Shown here in pieces: positions 34,648 to 43,412 of a stretch of 64,000 bases of DNA (its first letter is position 1; every line of letters begins with the position of its first letter). The position numbers were made by a program, and so were the translations under genes. The notes under the pieces are model-generated. The model did not search any database. It had not been told where the DNA came from and worked only from the letters and a program-made list of their open reading frames with translations. Source of the stretch: Pyrobaculum sp. 3827-6 (GTDB taxonomy: Archaea > Thermoproteota > Thermoprotei > Thermoproteales > Thermoproteaceae); the NCBI RefSeq assembly GCF_025641885.1, contig NZ_JAOTQN010000004.1, positions 124,001 to 188,000 on the forward strand, in the 5' to 3' direction.

Positions 34648-35334
34648 TCAGCGCGGCTTTGCTTCTCTTATCTTCTCCACGTCGTCTGTGGCGACTCCGT
34701 CTACCCCCCTCCGCCAGAGCTCCGCCGCGGTTGTGGGGTCGTTTACTGTCCAAGCAACGACGTATAGACCCAGCTTGTGGGCGAGGGCTATCGCCTTCTC
34801 CGTGGCCAGGGGGAAGCGGGGAAGGGCTATGTGGCACCCCAGCCTCTTCGCGTCTACCACGCGGCCCGGCGGCTTGGCGTATACCAGCCCCTTGTAGCCC
34901 TCCACGGCTTTTAGAGCGTCGTCGTGGAAGCTGATGACGGCCGCCCACCTCCCGGCGCCGGCCTCCCTAATTACTCTCTGCACGGCGGCGGCGTCTTCGG
35001 GATGCTTCACCTCGACGAAGAGCCCGGCGCGCTCCGCCACGGCCTCAAGTGCCTCTCTCAGCGTGGGCACCCGGTAGCGGCCCTTCTCCACCCTCCTCAC
35101 CTCATCCCACGTGGATGTCCTCACGTTGAGGGGCACGCCGAAGGTGCGCTCCAGCGTGTCGTCGTGGCTGAGCACCACCACGCCGTCCGCCGTGGTCTGG
35201 ACGTCTACCTCCACCACATCGGCGCCGTGTCTAACCGCCGCCTCTATCGAGGGGATGGTGTTCTCCAACTCCCTCGCGGGGAACCCCCTGTGGCCAACCA
35301 CCACCCGCCCCCTCAACAGCTCCAGGATATCCAT
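34648..35334 (-). CDS. Glycerophosphodiester phosphodiesterase
   Basis: 228 residues from the ATG at 35334 (MDILELLRGR). GDPD motifs are plain: VVGHRGFPARELENTIPSIE (catalytic H and metal-binding E), ADVVEVDVQTTADG and LSHDDTLERTFG (second catalytic H), then GLFVEVKHPE. The enzyme splits glycerophosphodiesters to glycerol phosphate and an alcohol, probably in ether-lipid turnover. A purine-rich GGAGGGGG precedes the ATG, so a ribosome-binding site is likely. It is divergent from the small membrane protein at 35387. Confidence 0.9.
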   Translation of the reverse strand: MDILELLRGRVVVGHRGFPARELENTIPSIEAAVRHGADVVEVDVQTTADGVVVLSHDDTLERTFGVPLNVRTSTWDEVRRVEKGRYRVPTLREALEAVAERAGLFVEVKHPEDAAAVQRVIREAGAGRWAAVISFHDDALKAVEGYKGLVYAKPPGRVVDAKRLGCHIALPRFPLATEKAIALAHKLGLYVVAWTVNDPTTAAELWRRGVDGVATDDVEKIREAKPR

Positions 35335-35386
35335 AATACCCCCTCCCAAACCACAAATTATATATCTTTATGATGTCTCAATATCT

Positions 35387-35548
35387 ATGGGCTTCTTCTC
35401 TGCCCTCAGGCTAGCCCTCCTGGGGTTGCTGGTGGTGGCGGTGCTGTCCCCCGCGGCCGGCGCCTCCTTCTTCAAAAAAGCGGTGATGGCGCTGGTCGGC
35501 CTCGGGCTATTGGCAACCGCCTATTTTAAGGGGGATGGGGCTTCTTGA
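35387..35548 (+). CDS. Small two-helix membrane protein
   Basis: A 53-residue protein with two hydrophobic helices (LRLALLGLLVVAVLSPAAG and VMALVGLGLLATAYF). The ATG at 35387 is about 25 nt after AATTATATATC (35357-35367), a leaderless arrangement. The longer frame starting at 35111 runs antisense through the GDPD gene and is not believed. Its 3' end overlaps the ThiF-like gene by 14 nt, so translation is probably coupled. No family recognised. Confidence 0.6.
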   Translation: MGFFSALRLALLGLLVVAVLSPAAGASFFKKAVMALVGLGLLATAYFKGDGAS

Positions 35549-36272
35549 TAGGTACAGCAGGCAGATCCCGGTAATAGGCGAGGAGGGGCAGGAGAGGCTT
35601 AGAAAGACCTCCGTGGCTGTGTTCGGCGTGGGGGGCCTGGGCACTTTGGTTGCCCGCTACGTGGTCGGCGGGGGGTTTAAGAGGCTGGTCCTCGTGGATT
35701 TCGACACTGTGGCGCTTTCGGATATACACCGGCAGATTCTCTACACCACCGACGACGTGGGAAGGCCCAAGGCCGAGGTGGCGGCGAGGGTTTTGTCGGC
35801 GGTGAATCCCGAGGTCGAGGTGGTGCCTATTGCAGAGGCCATATCTCCAGACCTCGCGGAGCGGGTCGTGGGGGAGGTTGACGTTGTGGTAGACGCCTTG
35901 GATAACTGGGCGTCGAGGCATTTGGTGAACGCCGCCGCCGTGAGGCGCAGAAGGCCTTTGATACACGGGGCGGTTCAGGAGTGGTACGGCCACGTCACCA
36001 CGGTAATTCCAGGCGAGACGCCCTGCCTAGAGGATTTGTTTGGGCGGTTTAAAACACTGCCTGCGTGCGCCGCGGGGTTCTGCCCCGTCCTGGGGCCAGC
36101 TGTCGGCGTAGTTTCTTCAATAATGGCTCTGGAGGTTTTCAGAACGGCGCTGGGTTCCCCCGCGCTGGCTGGGAAGCTACTGGTAATAGACCTCAGACAC
36201 ATGGCATTCGACACGATAGAAATCCGGCGCAACCCCAGTTGCCCCGTCTGCGGGGCGGTAGCCGATAAGTAG
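35535..36272 (+). CDS. ThiF/MoeB-type adenylyltransferase (E1-like)
   Basis: 245 residues of the HesA/MoeB/ThiF family. The nucleotide-binding GVGGLGT is at 31-37, with an LVDFDTVALSDIHRQIL segment and VDALDNWASRHLVN as in MoeB/ThiF. The family adenylates the C-terminal glycine of a small ubiquitin-like protein (MoaD, ThiS or SAMP-type) for sulfur transfer. Cysteine pairs (PACAAGFC and CPVCG) fit the structural zinc site. It may serve molybdopterin/tungstopterin or thiamine synthesis, or protein tagging; no partner gene is adjacent. Length matches the short MoeB form without a rhodanese domain. Confidence 0.9.
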   Translation: MGLLDRYSRQIPVIGEEGQERLRKTSVAVFGVGGLGTLVARYVVGGGFKRLVLVDFDTVALSDIHRQILYTTDDVGRPKAEVAARVLSAVNPEVEVVPIAEAISPDLAERVVGEVDVVVDALDNWASRHLVNAAAVRRRRPLIHGAVQEWYGHVTTVIPGETPCLEDLFGRFKTLPACAAGFCPVLGPAVGVVSSIMALEVFRTALGSPALAGKLLVIDLRHMAFDTIEIRRNPSCPVCGAVADK

Positions 36273-36375
36273 CAGAGCTTGGGGGGTAGGGCGACGGGGG
36301 AATGGAATTTGCCCCCTTTGGGCGGCGGAGGCCGCGGCTCCTGTGTAAAAGAGATTAAAGTTATAAATCGGATGC

Positions 36376-37089
36376 ATGGTGGAGTCTATGAGGCTTACGC
36401 CGGCGCAGAGGCTTGTGCTTTACTACATGGCTTTTGAGATGGTGTACCACGGCAAGAGCTGGTTTACTTTTGAGGACTTGGCTAGAGGCACGGGGCTGGC
36501 TACGAGAACTCTGAGGGCGGCTCTGGTGGCGCTTAGGAGACGCGGCTTCGTTGAGAGCTACATGGTGCCCGGCGGGGGGAGGCGCCTCCTCCACAGGTTA
36601 AAATTCGAAATGCTTGTCCCCGAGCCAGATCTCCAGGGGGTGTACCTAATAGATGCCGCAGGCGACGTGCTAACTCCAGACGCCTTGGCTGTTTTAAGCA
36701 GAGCAGATGTTGTTCTATACACGGATAACGTTAATTTGAAGAGGTTAGAGGGCGTGGCCAAGAGGCTTGAGCCTTTTAGGGGCGAGGTGCCACAGGTGGG
36801 TGCTGTTGCTGTGGTGTTTAACTCTCTGCTTGACTGGGATAAGGTTGCCTACCTGGCGCCAAACGCGAGGTATATCTGCGCCTCCAATGCGCTAGATAAG
36901 GCTATTGGGGTCTGCCTCACGTGCGGCGACGTGGATATAGACCTTCGCACGATACGGATCAGGTCCCCCAGTCCCGACATGGACAAACTGTTGCTAAAGT
37001 ACGAAGTGGCGGGAACCATCACCGTGGAGGGGTGCGGCGGCAGGAAGGCGGAGCTGATAGTATTGAAGCTCAAGGATTCTAAAAGCTGA
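36376..37089 (+). CDS. Winged-helix protein with tetrapyrrole-methylase-like domain
   Basis: 237 residues in two parts. Residues about 8-60 form a winged helix (TPAQRLVLYYMAFEMV, then FEDLARGTGLATRTLRAALV and ALRRRGFVES). From about 85 the sequence GVYLIDAAGDVLTPDALAVL, then SRADVVLYTDNV, resembles the N-terminal beta-alpha unit of tetrapyrrole (uroporphyrinogen/cobalt-precorrin) methylases, but the glycine-rich GxGPGD is replaced by DAAGD. So it may bind, not methylate, a tetrapyrrole or SAM-like ligand and act as a sensor/regulator (inference). The 3' end overlaps the convergent gene by 11 nt. Other winged-helix roles are possible. Confidence 0.55.
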   Translation: MVESMRLTPAQRLVLYYMAFEMVYHGKSWFTFEDLARGTGLATRTLRAALVALRRRGFVESYMVPGGGRRLLHRLKFEMLVPEPDLQGVYLIDAAGDVLTPDALAVLSRADVVLYTDNVNLKRLEGVAKRLEPFRGEVPQVGAVAVVFNSLLDWDKVAYLAPNARYICASNALDKAIGVCLTCGDVDIDLRTIRIRSPSPDMDKLLLKYEVAGTITVEGCGGRKAELIVLKLKDSKS

Positions 37090-38104
37090 GTTGCTCCAGT
37101 AGAGGCGTGTATTTAAACAAGCTGTCGGGAAACACCAACACCGAGATCCCCCTGTAGGAGTTTTTTAGATAAGCGCTGTAGACGGCCCCCGCGCTTGGCC
37201 CAATTAAGAGGCCGTGTCTCTTGGCGAACTCCCTAACCCCCCTAAGGGCCTCCTCTAGAGAGATATCCACAATCTCGGCCTCGACTAATTTAATCCACTT
37301 CATGCCTGTCTCCACCCTCCTAATCCCCGGAATCCAGTCCCTCGGCTGCACGGCCACCAGCTTGGTGCCGTACCTCACGCCGAAGTAGAATCCGAGGGCC
37401 GAGGCGTGGCCTGAGGTGCCGATCCCCGCAATTATGTAGTCGGGCCTCCTCCCCAGCGCGGCGAGTTGCCAGTCTATCTCAGCCGCCGTCCTGAGGTGGG
37501 CAACGAAGTTGAGGTCGTTGCCGAACTGGTTTGGGTGCACCGCCCCCTCCCTAATGTCCTTCTCCAGGTGCTCCAGCGCCTCCACCGTCATCGAGACGTC
37601 AAGTACCTGCCACTCGGCGCCTAGGTAGTTGAGGAGGGGGGCGACGTACCTCCCCGCCGTCGGGATGTAGATCTTCACCCTCTTCCCCAGCACGTTGCCA
37701 AGCGCCGCGAGGGCGACGGCGACGTTTCCGCTGGAGACCTCCACAACTCTGTCACCCTCCACAGACTTCAGAAGGTAGTACACAGTCCTGTCCTTGACGC
37801 TGGCGCTGAAGGGGTTGAACCACTCAAGCTTCGCATACGCCTCGCCGGGGCCCTCCGAGATTTTGAGAAGAGGCGTGGGCCAGCCCCCCCTTAGCAACTC
37901 GAGCGAGTTGTTAAACACGCGGTGCGGGCTGGGCCTTGGGTAGAGCTCCGCGAGAGACACCTCATCCCCCACGGCGACACTCCTCTCGAAAAGCGGAGAC
38001 AGGCAACGCGCCGCCTCTCCGTCGACCACCCTCAACCGGCCCTCCCTAATCAGCTCTCTGTAGTATTCGAGACACACCCCAGCATCGTGGGGTAGATTCC
38101 CCAA
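37079..38104 (-). CDS. PLP-dependent cysteine synthase / O-phosphoserine sulfhydrylase-like enzyme
   Basis: 341 residues of the fold-type II PLP family. The PLP lysine is K104 in SASVKDRTVYYLL, a SSGNVAVALA substrate loop follows, and a glycine-rich GIGTSGHASALG phosphate loop binds PLP. An extra N-terminal segment of about 75 residues (LYPRPSPHRVFNNSLELLRG) resembles that of Aeropyrum O-phosphoserine sulfhydrylase, which makes cysteine from O-phosphoserine and sulfide. Other options are O-acetylserine sulfhydrylase or threonine synthase-like activity. The SSGN loop fits a sulfhydrylase. Confidence 0.75.
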   Translation of the reverse strand: MGNLPHDAGVCLEYYRELIREGRLRVVDGEAARCLSPLFERSVAVGDEVSLAELYPRPSPHRVFNNSLELLRGGWPTPLLKISEGPGEAYAKLEWFNPFSASVKDRTVYYLLKSVEGDRVVEVSSGNVAVALAALGNVLGKRVKIYIPTAGRYVAPLLNYLGAEWQVLDVSMTVEALEHLEKDIREGAVHPNQFGNDLNFVAHLRTAAEIDWQLAALGRRPDYIIAGIGTSGHASALGFYFGVRYGTKLVAVQPRDWIPGIRRVETGMKWIKLVEAEIVDISLEEALRGVREFAKRHGLLIGPSAGAVYSAYLKNSYRGISVLVFPDSLFKYTPLLEQLSF

Positions 38105-38130
38105 CTATATAAATCTAAGCGGCGGACCTC

Positions 38131-39354
38131 TCAGCCGGCCCTAATGGCGGCGGTCTCCCTAATCGCCAACTGATATGTCCTACTCAGCGCTATATGCACC
38201 GCCGTCATTGAGGCGTAGACAGCCAAGGCCGCGGCTGCGATGCCGTTTATCTCCGAGGAGCGGAACACGGTGGCAACCATGCCGCTGAGCAGGCTACCGA
38301 AGCCGATCCCGAGGCCGAGCACCACGCTGTATATACCCATCACGGTGCCTCTATACCTAATGTCGGCCTCGTCTCCTATCAGCGCGAGTATGCTGGGACC
38401 AATCGCCGACGTTAGGAATAAGAGGGGCGCCGTGACGGCTATGGCCTCAACTGGGCCGAGGCCCGTGTGGAGGGCCACGTTGAGCACGGCCAGCGCGGCG
38501 AGGCCCCCCACCAGGCCCAGCCTAAACGTCTTCACCCGGCCCCACCTGTCCGCCAGCCTGCCGAAGATAATTGCGCCAGCCCCGAGGAGCGCCAAGGCGC
38601 CTATGAACAGCAGGCCAACCACCAGGTTCTCCCCAAGCCTCCCCACTATGTGCTGCACGGCGCCGTGGCCGGCGTCGCCCACGCGCAGGACGCGGGGCGC
38701 GTACATCGCCATGCCGATTATCGACGTCAAGGCAAACCACACGGGGAGGAGCGCCAAGGCGGATGGCGGTAGCACGGAGAAAAGAAGCCTCCCCTCCTCC
38801 GGCGCCGCCGGCCTAGTCTCCGACAGAAACCTGGCGAAGAGAGGCGTCGCTACGGCTGTGAAGAGGGCAACGGCGAGGTACGCCGAGGGGCCGCGGAGGG
38901 CGGAGTAGAGGGCGGACCCCAGCAGGTAGCCCACCCCATAACTCCCAAGATTGATAAACTCGAAGCCGCCCATCCCAAGCCCCCTATTCCTCACCTCGGT
39001 GAGGTCGGTGGCCATGGCCAGGGAGGAGGTGAGTATAAAAGCCGTGGTTAAGCCAATCACGCCGTTCAGCAACGCCTCCAGCCACGGAGTCCCGCGGGTG
39101 TAGAAAGCCCAGGCCAGGAGCAACATCGCGACAGACCTAACCACGTAGCCAATTACCAGAGTCTTCTTCCGGCCGAGGGTATCCGACCACCTCCCCGCGA
39201 TAAAAGCCCCAATCGCCTCTAGGAATGGGTACGACGCGAGGACCACGCCGGCCTCCAGATTCCCGCCGCTGGCCAGCTTCACCACCAGGAAGGCGCTGGC
39301 TCCGGAGCCTATACGCGCCACAAATATCGGAATGTAAGACGTGGTTAACCTCAT
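38131..39354 (-). CDS. MFS transporter
   Basis: 407 residues with twelve predicted helices. The loop 2-3 signature is GRWSDTLGRKKTLVIGYVVR near residue 54-73, and its repeat in the second half is FGRLADRWGRVKTFRLG. Substrate unknown; family membership is general drug/sugar/metabolite porters. The start ATG opens directly into helix 1 (TTSYIPIFVARIGSGASAFL). The GH57 gene ends 22 nt upstream on the same strand, so this may be a transporter associated with carbohydrate metabolism (inference). Confidence 0.87.
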   Translation of the reverse strand: MRLTTSYIPIFVARIGSGASAFLVVKLASGGNLEAGVVLASYPFLEAIGAFIAGRWSDTLGRKKTLVIGYVVRSVAMLLLAWAFYTRGTPWLEALLNGVIGLTTAFILTSSLAMATDLTEVRNRGLGMGGFEFINLGSYGVGYLLGSALYSALRGPSAYLAVALFTAVATPLFARFLSETRPAAPEEGRLLFSVLPPSALALLPVWFALTSIIGMAMYAPRVLRVGDAGHGAVQHIVGRLGENLVVGLLFIGALALLGAGAIIFGRLADRWGRVKTFRLGLVGGLAALAVLNVALHTGLGPVEAIAVTAPLLFLTSAIGPSILALIGDEADIRYRGTVMGIYSVVLGLGIGFGSLLSGMVATVFRSSEINGIAAAALAVYASMTAVHIALSRTYQLAIRETAAIRAG

Positions 39355-39375
39355 ACCGCCAGCCGGGCTTCCTAT

Positions 39376-40791
39376 TTATATACTTTCCACAACCCCCCAC
39401 AGAAGGTCATGGCGGAATCTGAAGGCTTCGCGCGTCCTCGTGTCGAAGACTTCAAACTCGTCGTTCACAGGCCTGATTAGGTACGGCCCCACCCGCTCTG
39501 GGGAGTGGCCCGAGGTGGACAGCGCGAGGTACATGGCGGCCGCCATGGCGGGGCCCCTGAGTCTGGGGCAGAAAAACGCCGCGGTCTTGCCGTTCGCAAC
39601 AAGCTCCTCCAGCCTCTTGTAAAACTCCTCCATTGCCCTGTCGTCCCCTACAAGCTCCACGGCTCTGAGGGCCCACTTAACCGCGATGCCGAATTCAATC
39701 CCGACGCGGGCGAAGAACCACGCGTCGCTTGTGTTAGCCGCCAGCTTAGCCCGCTGCGCCTCTAGGAGCCGCAACTGCTCCGTGGTGTAGCCGGAGTTGT
39801 CGCCTCCCAGCAACACGTTGATGTACTCCCTGAGGAGGCCCCAGCCGCCCGGTCCCATCCTCTCCTCAAAAGCCCTGTCCACCACCTCCCCCACCCAGTC
39901 TATAAGCCTCCGGAGGCCCTCCCTCCACGGCGCCGGGCCGTCGCACCCGCAGTCCCGGCTCCACCTGCCCAGCCCGTGGGGACAGCTCCACGACGTCCTC
40001 TCGACGACCTCCACCTCCCCCCTGTACCCCCTCTCGTAGAGGGCGCCGAGGTTGCCCAGCTCGCCCCGCCTCGCCTCTATGAAGTGGGCCAGCAACCTGT
40101 CGCCCCCCTTTATGTGGTGGCCGAAGGTCTCGCCGTCGAGCGCAACTACGACGTCGCCAGAGGCGCCTTTCAGCAACTCCCCAAACTTCTCAAATCCGGA
40201 GAAGGCCAGGGCGTTGGAAAGCTCCTCGTCCCTCACGAATACGGCGATGCTCCTACCACTCGGCAGGACGACTTTATACGGCCCGCCAGCGCGGCGCCCC
40301 TTCACCTGGCTCTGGGTGAGCACCGTGTAGGAGATACCGCTGTCCACCAGCGCCTCCAGAGTCTCCAGATCCACCGCCATCTCAGGTAGCCACATCCCCT
40401 CGGGGCTCCTCTTGAAAACCCTCTTGAAGTACTCCACCCCCCAGTAAACCAAGACGTCCCTATCCCTCCTGGGGACTAGGGGCAGAATTACGTGGTAGTA
40501 GGGATGCGCCAGGGCGTTGCCGTGCCCCCACCTCTCCAGCCCCGCCCTATCCCCCTCCAGCAACGCCTTGTAGACAAGGGGCCTGTGCGCCCTGAGCCAG
40601 TTCATCAGAGGAGGTCCCACGTCGAAGCTAACCCAGCCGTAGTTCCCCAGCTCGGCGTTGGGCTCGTAGCACTCCCTCGAAACCCTCTCGTTCCAGTGCC
40701 TGTAGGGCGAGGCGGAGGGCTCCGGCAGTATAAGCTCAAGCCACGGGTCAGCCCTCTCCGGCTGGTAGAGATGGAGATGAAAAACAATCAC
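39376..40791 (-). CDS. Glycoside hydrolase family 57 protein
   Basis: 471 residues. GH57 regions are present in order: the N-terminal FHLHLYQPE, the PSASPYRHWNERVSRECYEPNA stretch typical of the subgroup that also contains a DUF3536 region, GHGNALAHPYYH, WLPEMAVD with the likely nucleophile glutamate, and VVALDGETFGHH with a conserved aspartate. GH57 enzymes act on alpha-glucans (amylase, branching enzyme, 4-alpha-glucanotransferase). Substrate not determined here. It is followed by an MFS transporter gene. The ATG at 40791 is at the expected place relative to the HQP-like motif. Confidence 0.85.
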   Translation of the reverse strand: MIVFHLHLYQPERADPWLELILPEPSASPYRHWNERVSRECYEPNAELGNYGWVSFDVGPPLMNWLRAHRPLVYKALLEGDRAGLERWGHGNALAHPYYHVILPLVPRRDRDVLVYWGVEYFKRVFKRSPEGMWLPEMAVDLETLEALVDSGISYTVLTQSQVKGRRAGGPYKVVLPSGRSIAVFVRDEELSNALAFSGFEKFGELLKGASGDVVVALDGETFGHHIKGGDRLLAHFIEARRGELGNLGALYERGYRGEVEVVERTSWSCPHGLGRWSRDCGCDGPAPWREGLRRLIDWVGEVVDRAFEERMGPGGWGLLREYINVLLGGDNSGYTTEQLRLLEAQRAKLAANTSDAWFFARVGIEFGIAVKWALRAVELVGDDRAMEEFYKRLEELVANGKTAAFFCPRLRGPAMAAAMYLALSTSGHSPERVGPYLIRPVNDEFEVFDTRTREAFRFRHDLLWGVVESI

Positions 40792-40833
40792 GTGTAGAAG
40801 CCGCTGTGGATATATAAACTAACAGCCAAATAG

Positions 40834-41058
40834 ATGCAATATTTAAACACCAGCACTAAACACGTCGTGGATCGCCTAGCCGCGGTCGCGCTAGCCACCT
40901 CGGTGTTCGCCTTAATGCTAATGGCGACATACTACATAATGGTGGTCAGGTCACCCACGGAGTTTAGGAATATCACTAAAAAAGAGCTGTTAGTAATCGC
41001 CGCCATTTTACTTATCTTCTTTACCGCGACCTGCCTCCTCGTCCACTGCCTTAAGTAG
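40834..41058 (+). CDS. Small two-helix membrane protein
   Basis: 74 residues with two hydrophobic helices (about 15-37, VALATSVFALMLMATYYIMV; and about 50-72, KELLVIAAILLIFFTATCLL) joined by a polar loop. No family recognised. It is divergent from the GH57 gene; an ATATATAAA sequence at 40810-40818 is close upstream. Its 3' end overlaps the convergent hypothetical gene by 51 nt, which is longer than usual and leaves some doubt about one of the two reading frames. Confidence 0.5.
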   Translation: MQYLNTSTKHVVDRLAAVALATSVFALMLMATYYIMVVRSPTEFRNITKKELLVIAAILLIFFTATCLLVHCLK

Positions 41059-41343
41059 GGCCGGTATGACCACCTCGGCGTCGTCGGGCCCCACGTACTT
41101 GACGTTAATCAACTGGACGCCACCCCGGAACTGGAAGTATACAAATTCGCAGAAGCCGCCGAGGAGGGGGCGCCTTCTGGCCAGCACTCTGTAGCGCTCG
41201 GTGATCTCCACGGCCTCGGCCCCCTCGGGGACCTGCGCCACTTCTCTAAACACGTCCATAGAAATGACGCGGGTTCCGTCTTCCTCCACGATCCGCGCCA
41301 CGGGCTCCCCCCTCTCGTCGACGTAGGTCTTGACAATAGGCAC
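41008..41343 (-). CDS. Hypothetical protein
   Basis: 111 residues. Mixed alpha/beta sequence with PIVKTYVDERGEPVARIVEE at the start, AEAVEITERYRVLARRRPLL in the middle and a charged C-terminal tail (KAVDEEAGRGKEDK). No membrane segment and no recognised family. The codon use resembles its neighbours, and the frame shows normal third-position GC, so I take it as real. An A/T-rich TTTTTAAAC sequence lies about 20 nt upstream on the minus strand. Confidence 0.6.
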   Translation of the reverse strand: MPIVKTYVDERGEPVARIVEEDGTRVISMDVFREVAQVPEGAEAVEITERYRVLARRRPLLGGFCEFVYFQFRGGVQLINVKYVGPDDAEVVIPALLKAVDEEAGRGKEDK

Positions 41344-41387
41344 GGGGGTGGGAGAAAAACCAGTTTAAAAAGAGAGTTGTAAAAAGC

Positions 41388-43268
41388 TTAGATTTGTTCT
41401 ACTTCGGCAACTGGCTCCTTCCTCCTCGACAGGGCGAAGTACAGCCCGGCGGCGGAGAGTCCGCCGACGGTGGCCACGGCGTCTAGCGTGGTGATGGGCA
41501 CCCCACCCACAACGGCCACGATGGGTGTCTTCACCACCTTCTCCACGTCGCCGTTTACCTCTATGTCCTGGCTCACCTTGACCCTACCGCCGACGTCCAC
41601 GTTCACCTTATAGGTGCCTGCCAGCACGTCTTTGAACACTATGGCGCCGGCGCCGTCTGTCTTGCCCGACGCCGGGAAGCCCTCAAGCGAGACCGAGGCC
41701 TCGCTGATTGGCTGGTTCAAGGCGCCGACCACCACCACCTTCACGTTGTATATGCCGAGGGTCACCGGCTGGGGCTTGGCCACCAGCGAGTTGACCACCA
41801 CCTGCGCCGCCTTTACGCCCTTGTAGCTGATGTCCATTGTGAAGGGCTCGGGCTTGTAGACCTTAACCTCTACGTAGCCGGCGGAGGCCGAGGCCTCGAA
41901 TTTGTCGGCTGTGGCTGATAGGTAGGACACCGACCTGCCCTTGGTGTCCACCACGGGTATCCTCATGGGGGACCAGTTAATCATGAAGGTGTAGACGCCT
42001 GGCTCCTTGGTGTCGCCTATCTGCACCACGAGGTAGGCCTGCCTCCCGTCTGGCGAGATGGAGGCCGCCCTCAGCCCGCTACCCCACACGAGCTTGACGT
42101 CGGTGGCGTTGCTAATCATGGCGTTGCCGGGCGTCCTCACGGCCACTATCCTCGCCAGCTCGGGTAGCTGCATCACGATGGCTGTCCACTGGCCGTCGGC
42201 CAGCTCTGCCTCGGTGACGTTGACGAGGGCGCGGTCGGGCAACCACTTCACCTGGGCCTCCTTGTAGACGATGGGTATGTAGATCACGTTGACGGCGCTG
42301 GGTAGGTTTGTCGACACCTTGAACTGCTCGCCGTACACCAGTGCTATCTTGTACCTAATGTTGAAGTTCCACACCGGGGGCACCAGGTAGGAGACGCTTC
42401 TCACTATGATGTTCTGGTTCACGTCGGTTATTGTGTCCACTAAGCCGCCCTCAATAGATATGTCGCCGGCGGCCTCCTTGCCTATTATGTTGGCGTCAGC
42501 TGTGTATGCAAACACGGCGTAGCCGAGCAACCTCCATCCCTGGGGCACCCCCACCTCTGCCCCGGTCACCGCCAGCTGGCCGCTGGCTTGGACAGTCGCC
42601 GTCTGTTTAGAGAGGGACTTCACAAGTATTGCGGCTGGCATGGGGGCGCCCTGGGCGATGGATATCTTGTACTTGCCCGGGGTGTTTATCTCGACGACCT
42701 TGGGCTCGACGCGGTATACGGTGGCGGGTGTGCCGTCGGGCTTCTCCACCGCCTTCACCACGTAGGGGGCGTAGGGCTCAATGGTGAGCCGGGCCATGGC
42801 GTTGAAGCCCTGGGCCAGCTTGCCGTCTGGCACGTTGACCTCAATAACCGAGTCGCCGCTTAGCGGTATGTAAGAGGCCTTTACATAGGTGTATGTCACC
42901 CTCACCTTGACCTCCACCTGGTCCTTCGCGGTGTTGACGAGCGTCACCTTGGAGGCGTCGGGGCCTACGTACACCGCCGAGACGAAGCCGTTTTGGTCAA
43001 AGGTTTTCGACAGCTGGCCGTCTGCGCCTATCTGAATTGAGGGGTAGGCGCCGAGGAACTCAATCTTCATGCCGGCGTAGACGTACCCCTCGCCGGGGGT
43101 TACATACGGCTTGGCCAGGGTGGCGAATCCGGCGCCCTGTATTTTTATAGTGGTCTCCTCGACCTTATATGCGATTTGTTCTAGTTTTGCCGTAGGGGGT
43201 ATGACCACGGTAGTGGCCGCTAAGATCAACGCCGCTAATCCCAGCGTGATTAGGAATGTTTTGGTCAT
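41388..43268 (-). CDS. Large S-layer-like secreted surface protein
   Basis: 626 residues from the ATG at 43268 (MTKTFLITLGLAALILAATT), a good signal peptide. The longer frame to 43319 is rejected because a TATA element (43286-43296) lies inside it, 24 nt before the ATG. The protein is beta-rich and low in cysteine. Near the C-terminus is a carboxypeptidase-regulatory-like module (VVVVGALNQPISEASVSLEG, then TYKVNVDVGG), then a hydrophobic anchor (LDAVATVGGLSAAGLYFALS) and a short charged tail. This is the architecture of an abundant envelope or S-layer protein, but identity is not certain. It shares the module type with the 18329-20245 protein. Confidence 0.7.
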   Translation of the reverse strand: MTKTFLITLGLAALILAATTVVIPPTAKLEQIAYKVEETTIKIQGAGFATLAKPYVTPGEGYVYAGMKIEFLGAYPSIQIGADGQLSKTFDQNGFVSAVYVGPDASKVTLVNTAKDQVEVKVRVTYTYVKASYIPLSGDSVIEVNVPDGKLAQGFNAMARLTIEPYAPYVVKAVEKPDGTPATVYRVEPKVVEINTPGKYKISIAQGAPMPAAILVKSLSKQTATVQASGQLAVTGAEVGVPQGWRLLGYAVFAYTADANIIGKEAAGDISIEGGLVDTITDVNQNIIVRSVSYLVPPVWNFNIRYKIALVYGEQFKVSTNLPSAVNVIYIPIVYKEAQVKWLPDRALVNVTEAELADGQWTAIVMQLPELARIVAVRTPGNAMISNATDVKLVWGSGLRAASISPDGRQAYLVVQIGDTKEPGVYTFMINWSPMRIPVVDTKGRSVSYLSATADKFEASASAGYVEVKVYKPEPFTMDISYKGVKAAQVVVNSLVAKPQPVTLGIYNVKVVVVGALNQPISEASVSLEGFPASGKTDGAGAIVFKDVLAGTYKVNVDVGGRVKVSQDIEVNGDVEKVVKTPIVAVVGGVPITTLDAVATVGGLSAAGLYFALSRRKEPVAEVEQI

Positions 43269-43285
43269 GTAGGGTAGACGCACCC

Positions 43286-43296
43286 CCTTTTTAATG
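43286..43296 (-). promoter_or_regulatory. TATA-like element of the S-layer-like gene
   Basis: On the minus strand CATTAAAAAGG is centred about 24 nt upstream of the ATG at 43268. It lies within the longer open frame (to 43319), so it decides the shorter start. Confidence 0.5.
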
Positions 43297-43412
43297 CCAG
43301 TACGCAGAAACAGACTCAAATTAGTGAGATATGACGGTAATATACAACAGATTTATAACCCCCAAGCATCGCCGGGCTTACAACCGTTATAAACAACTAC
43401 TTAGGCACACCC

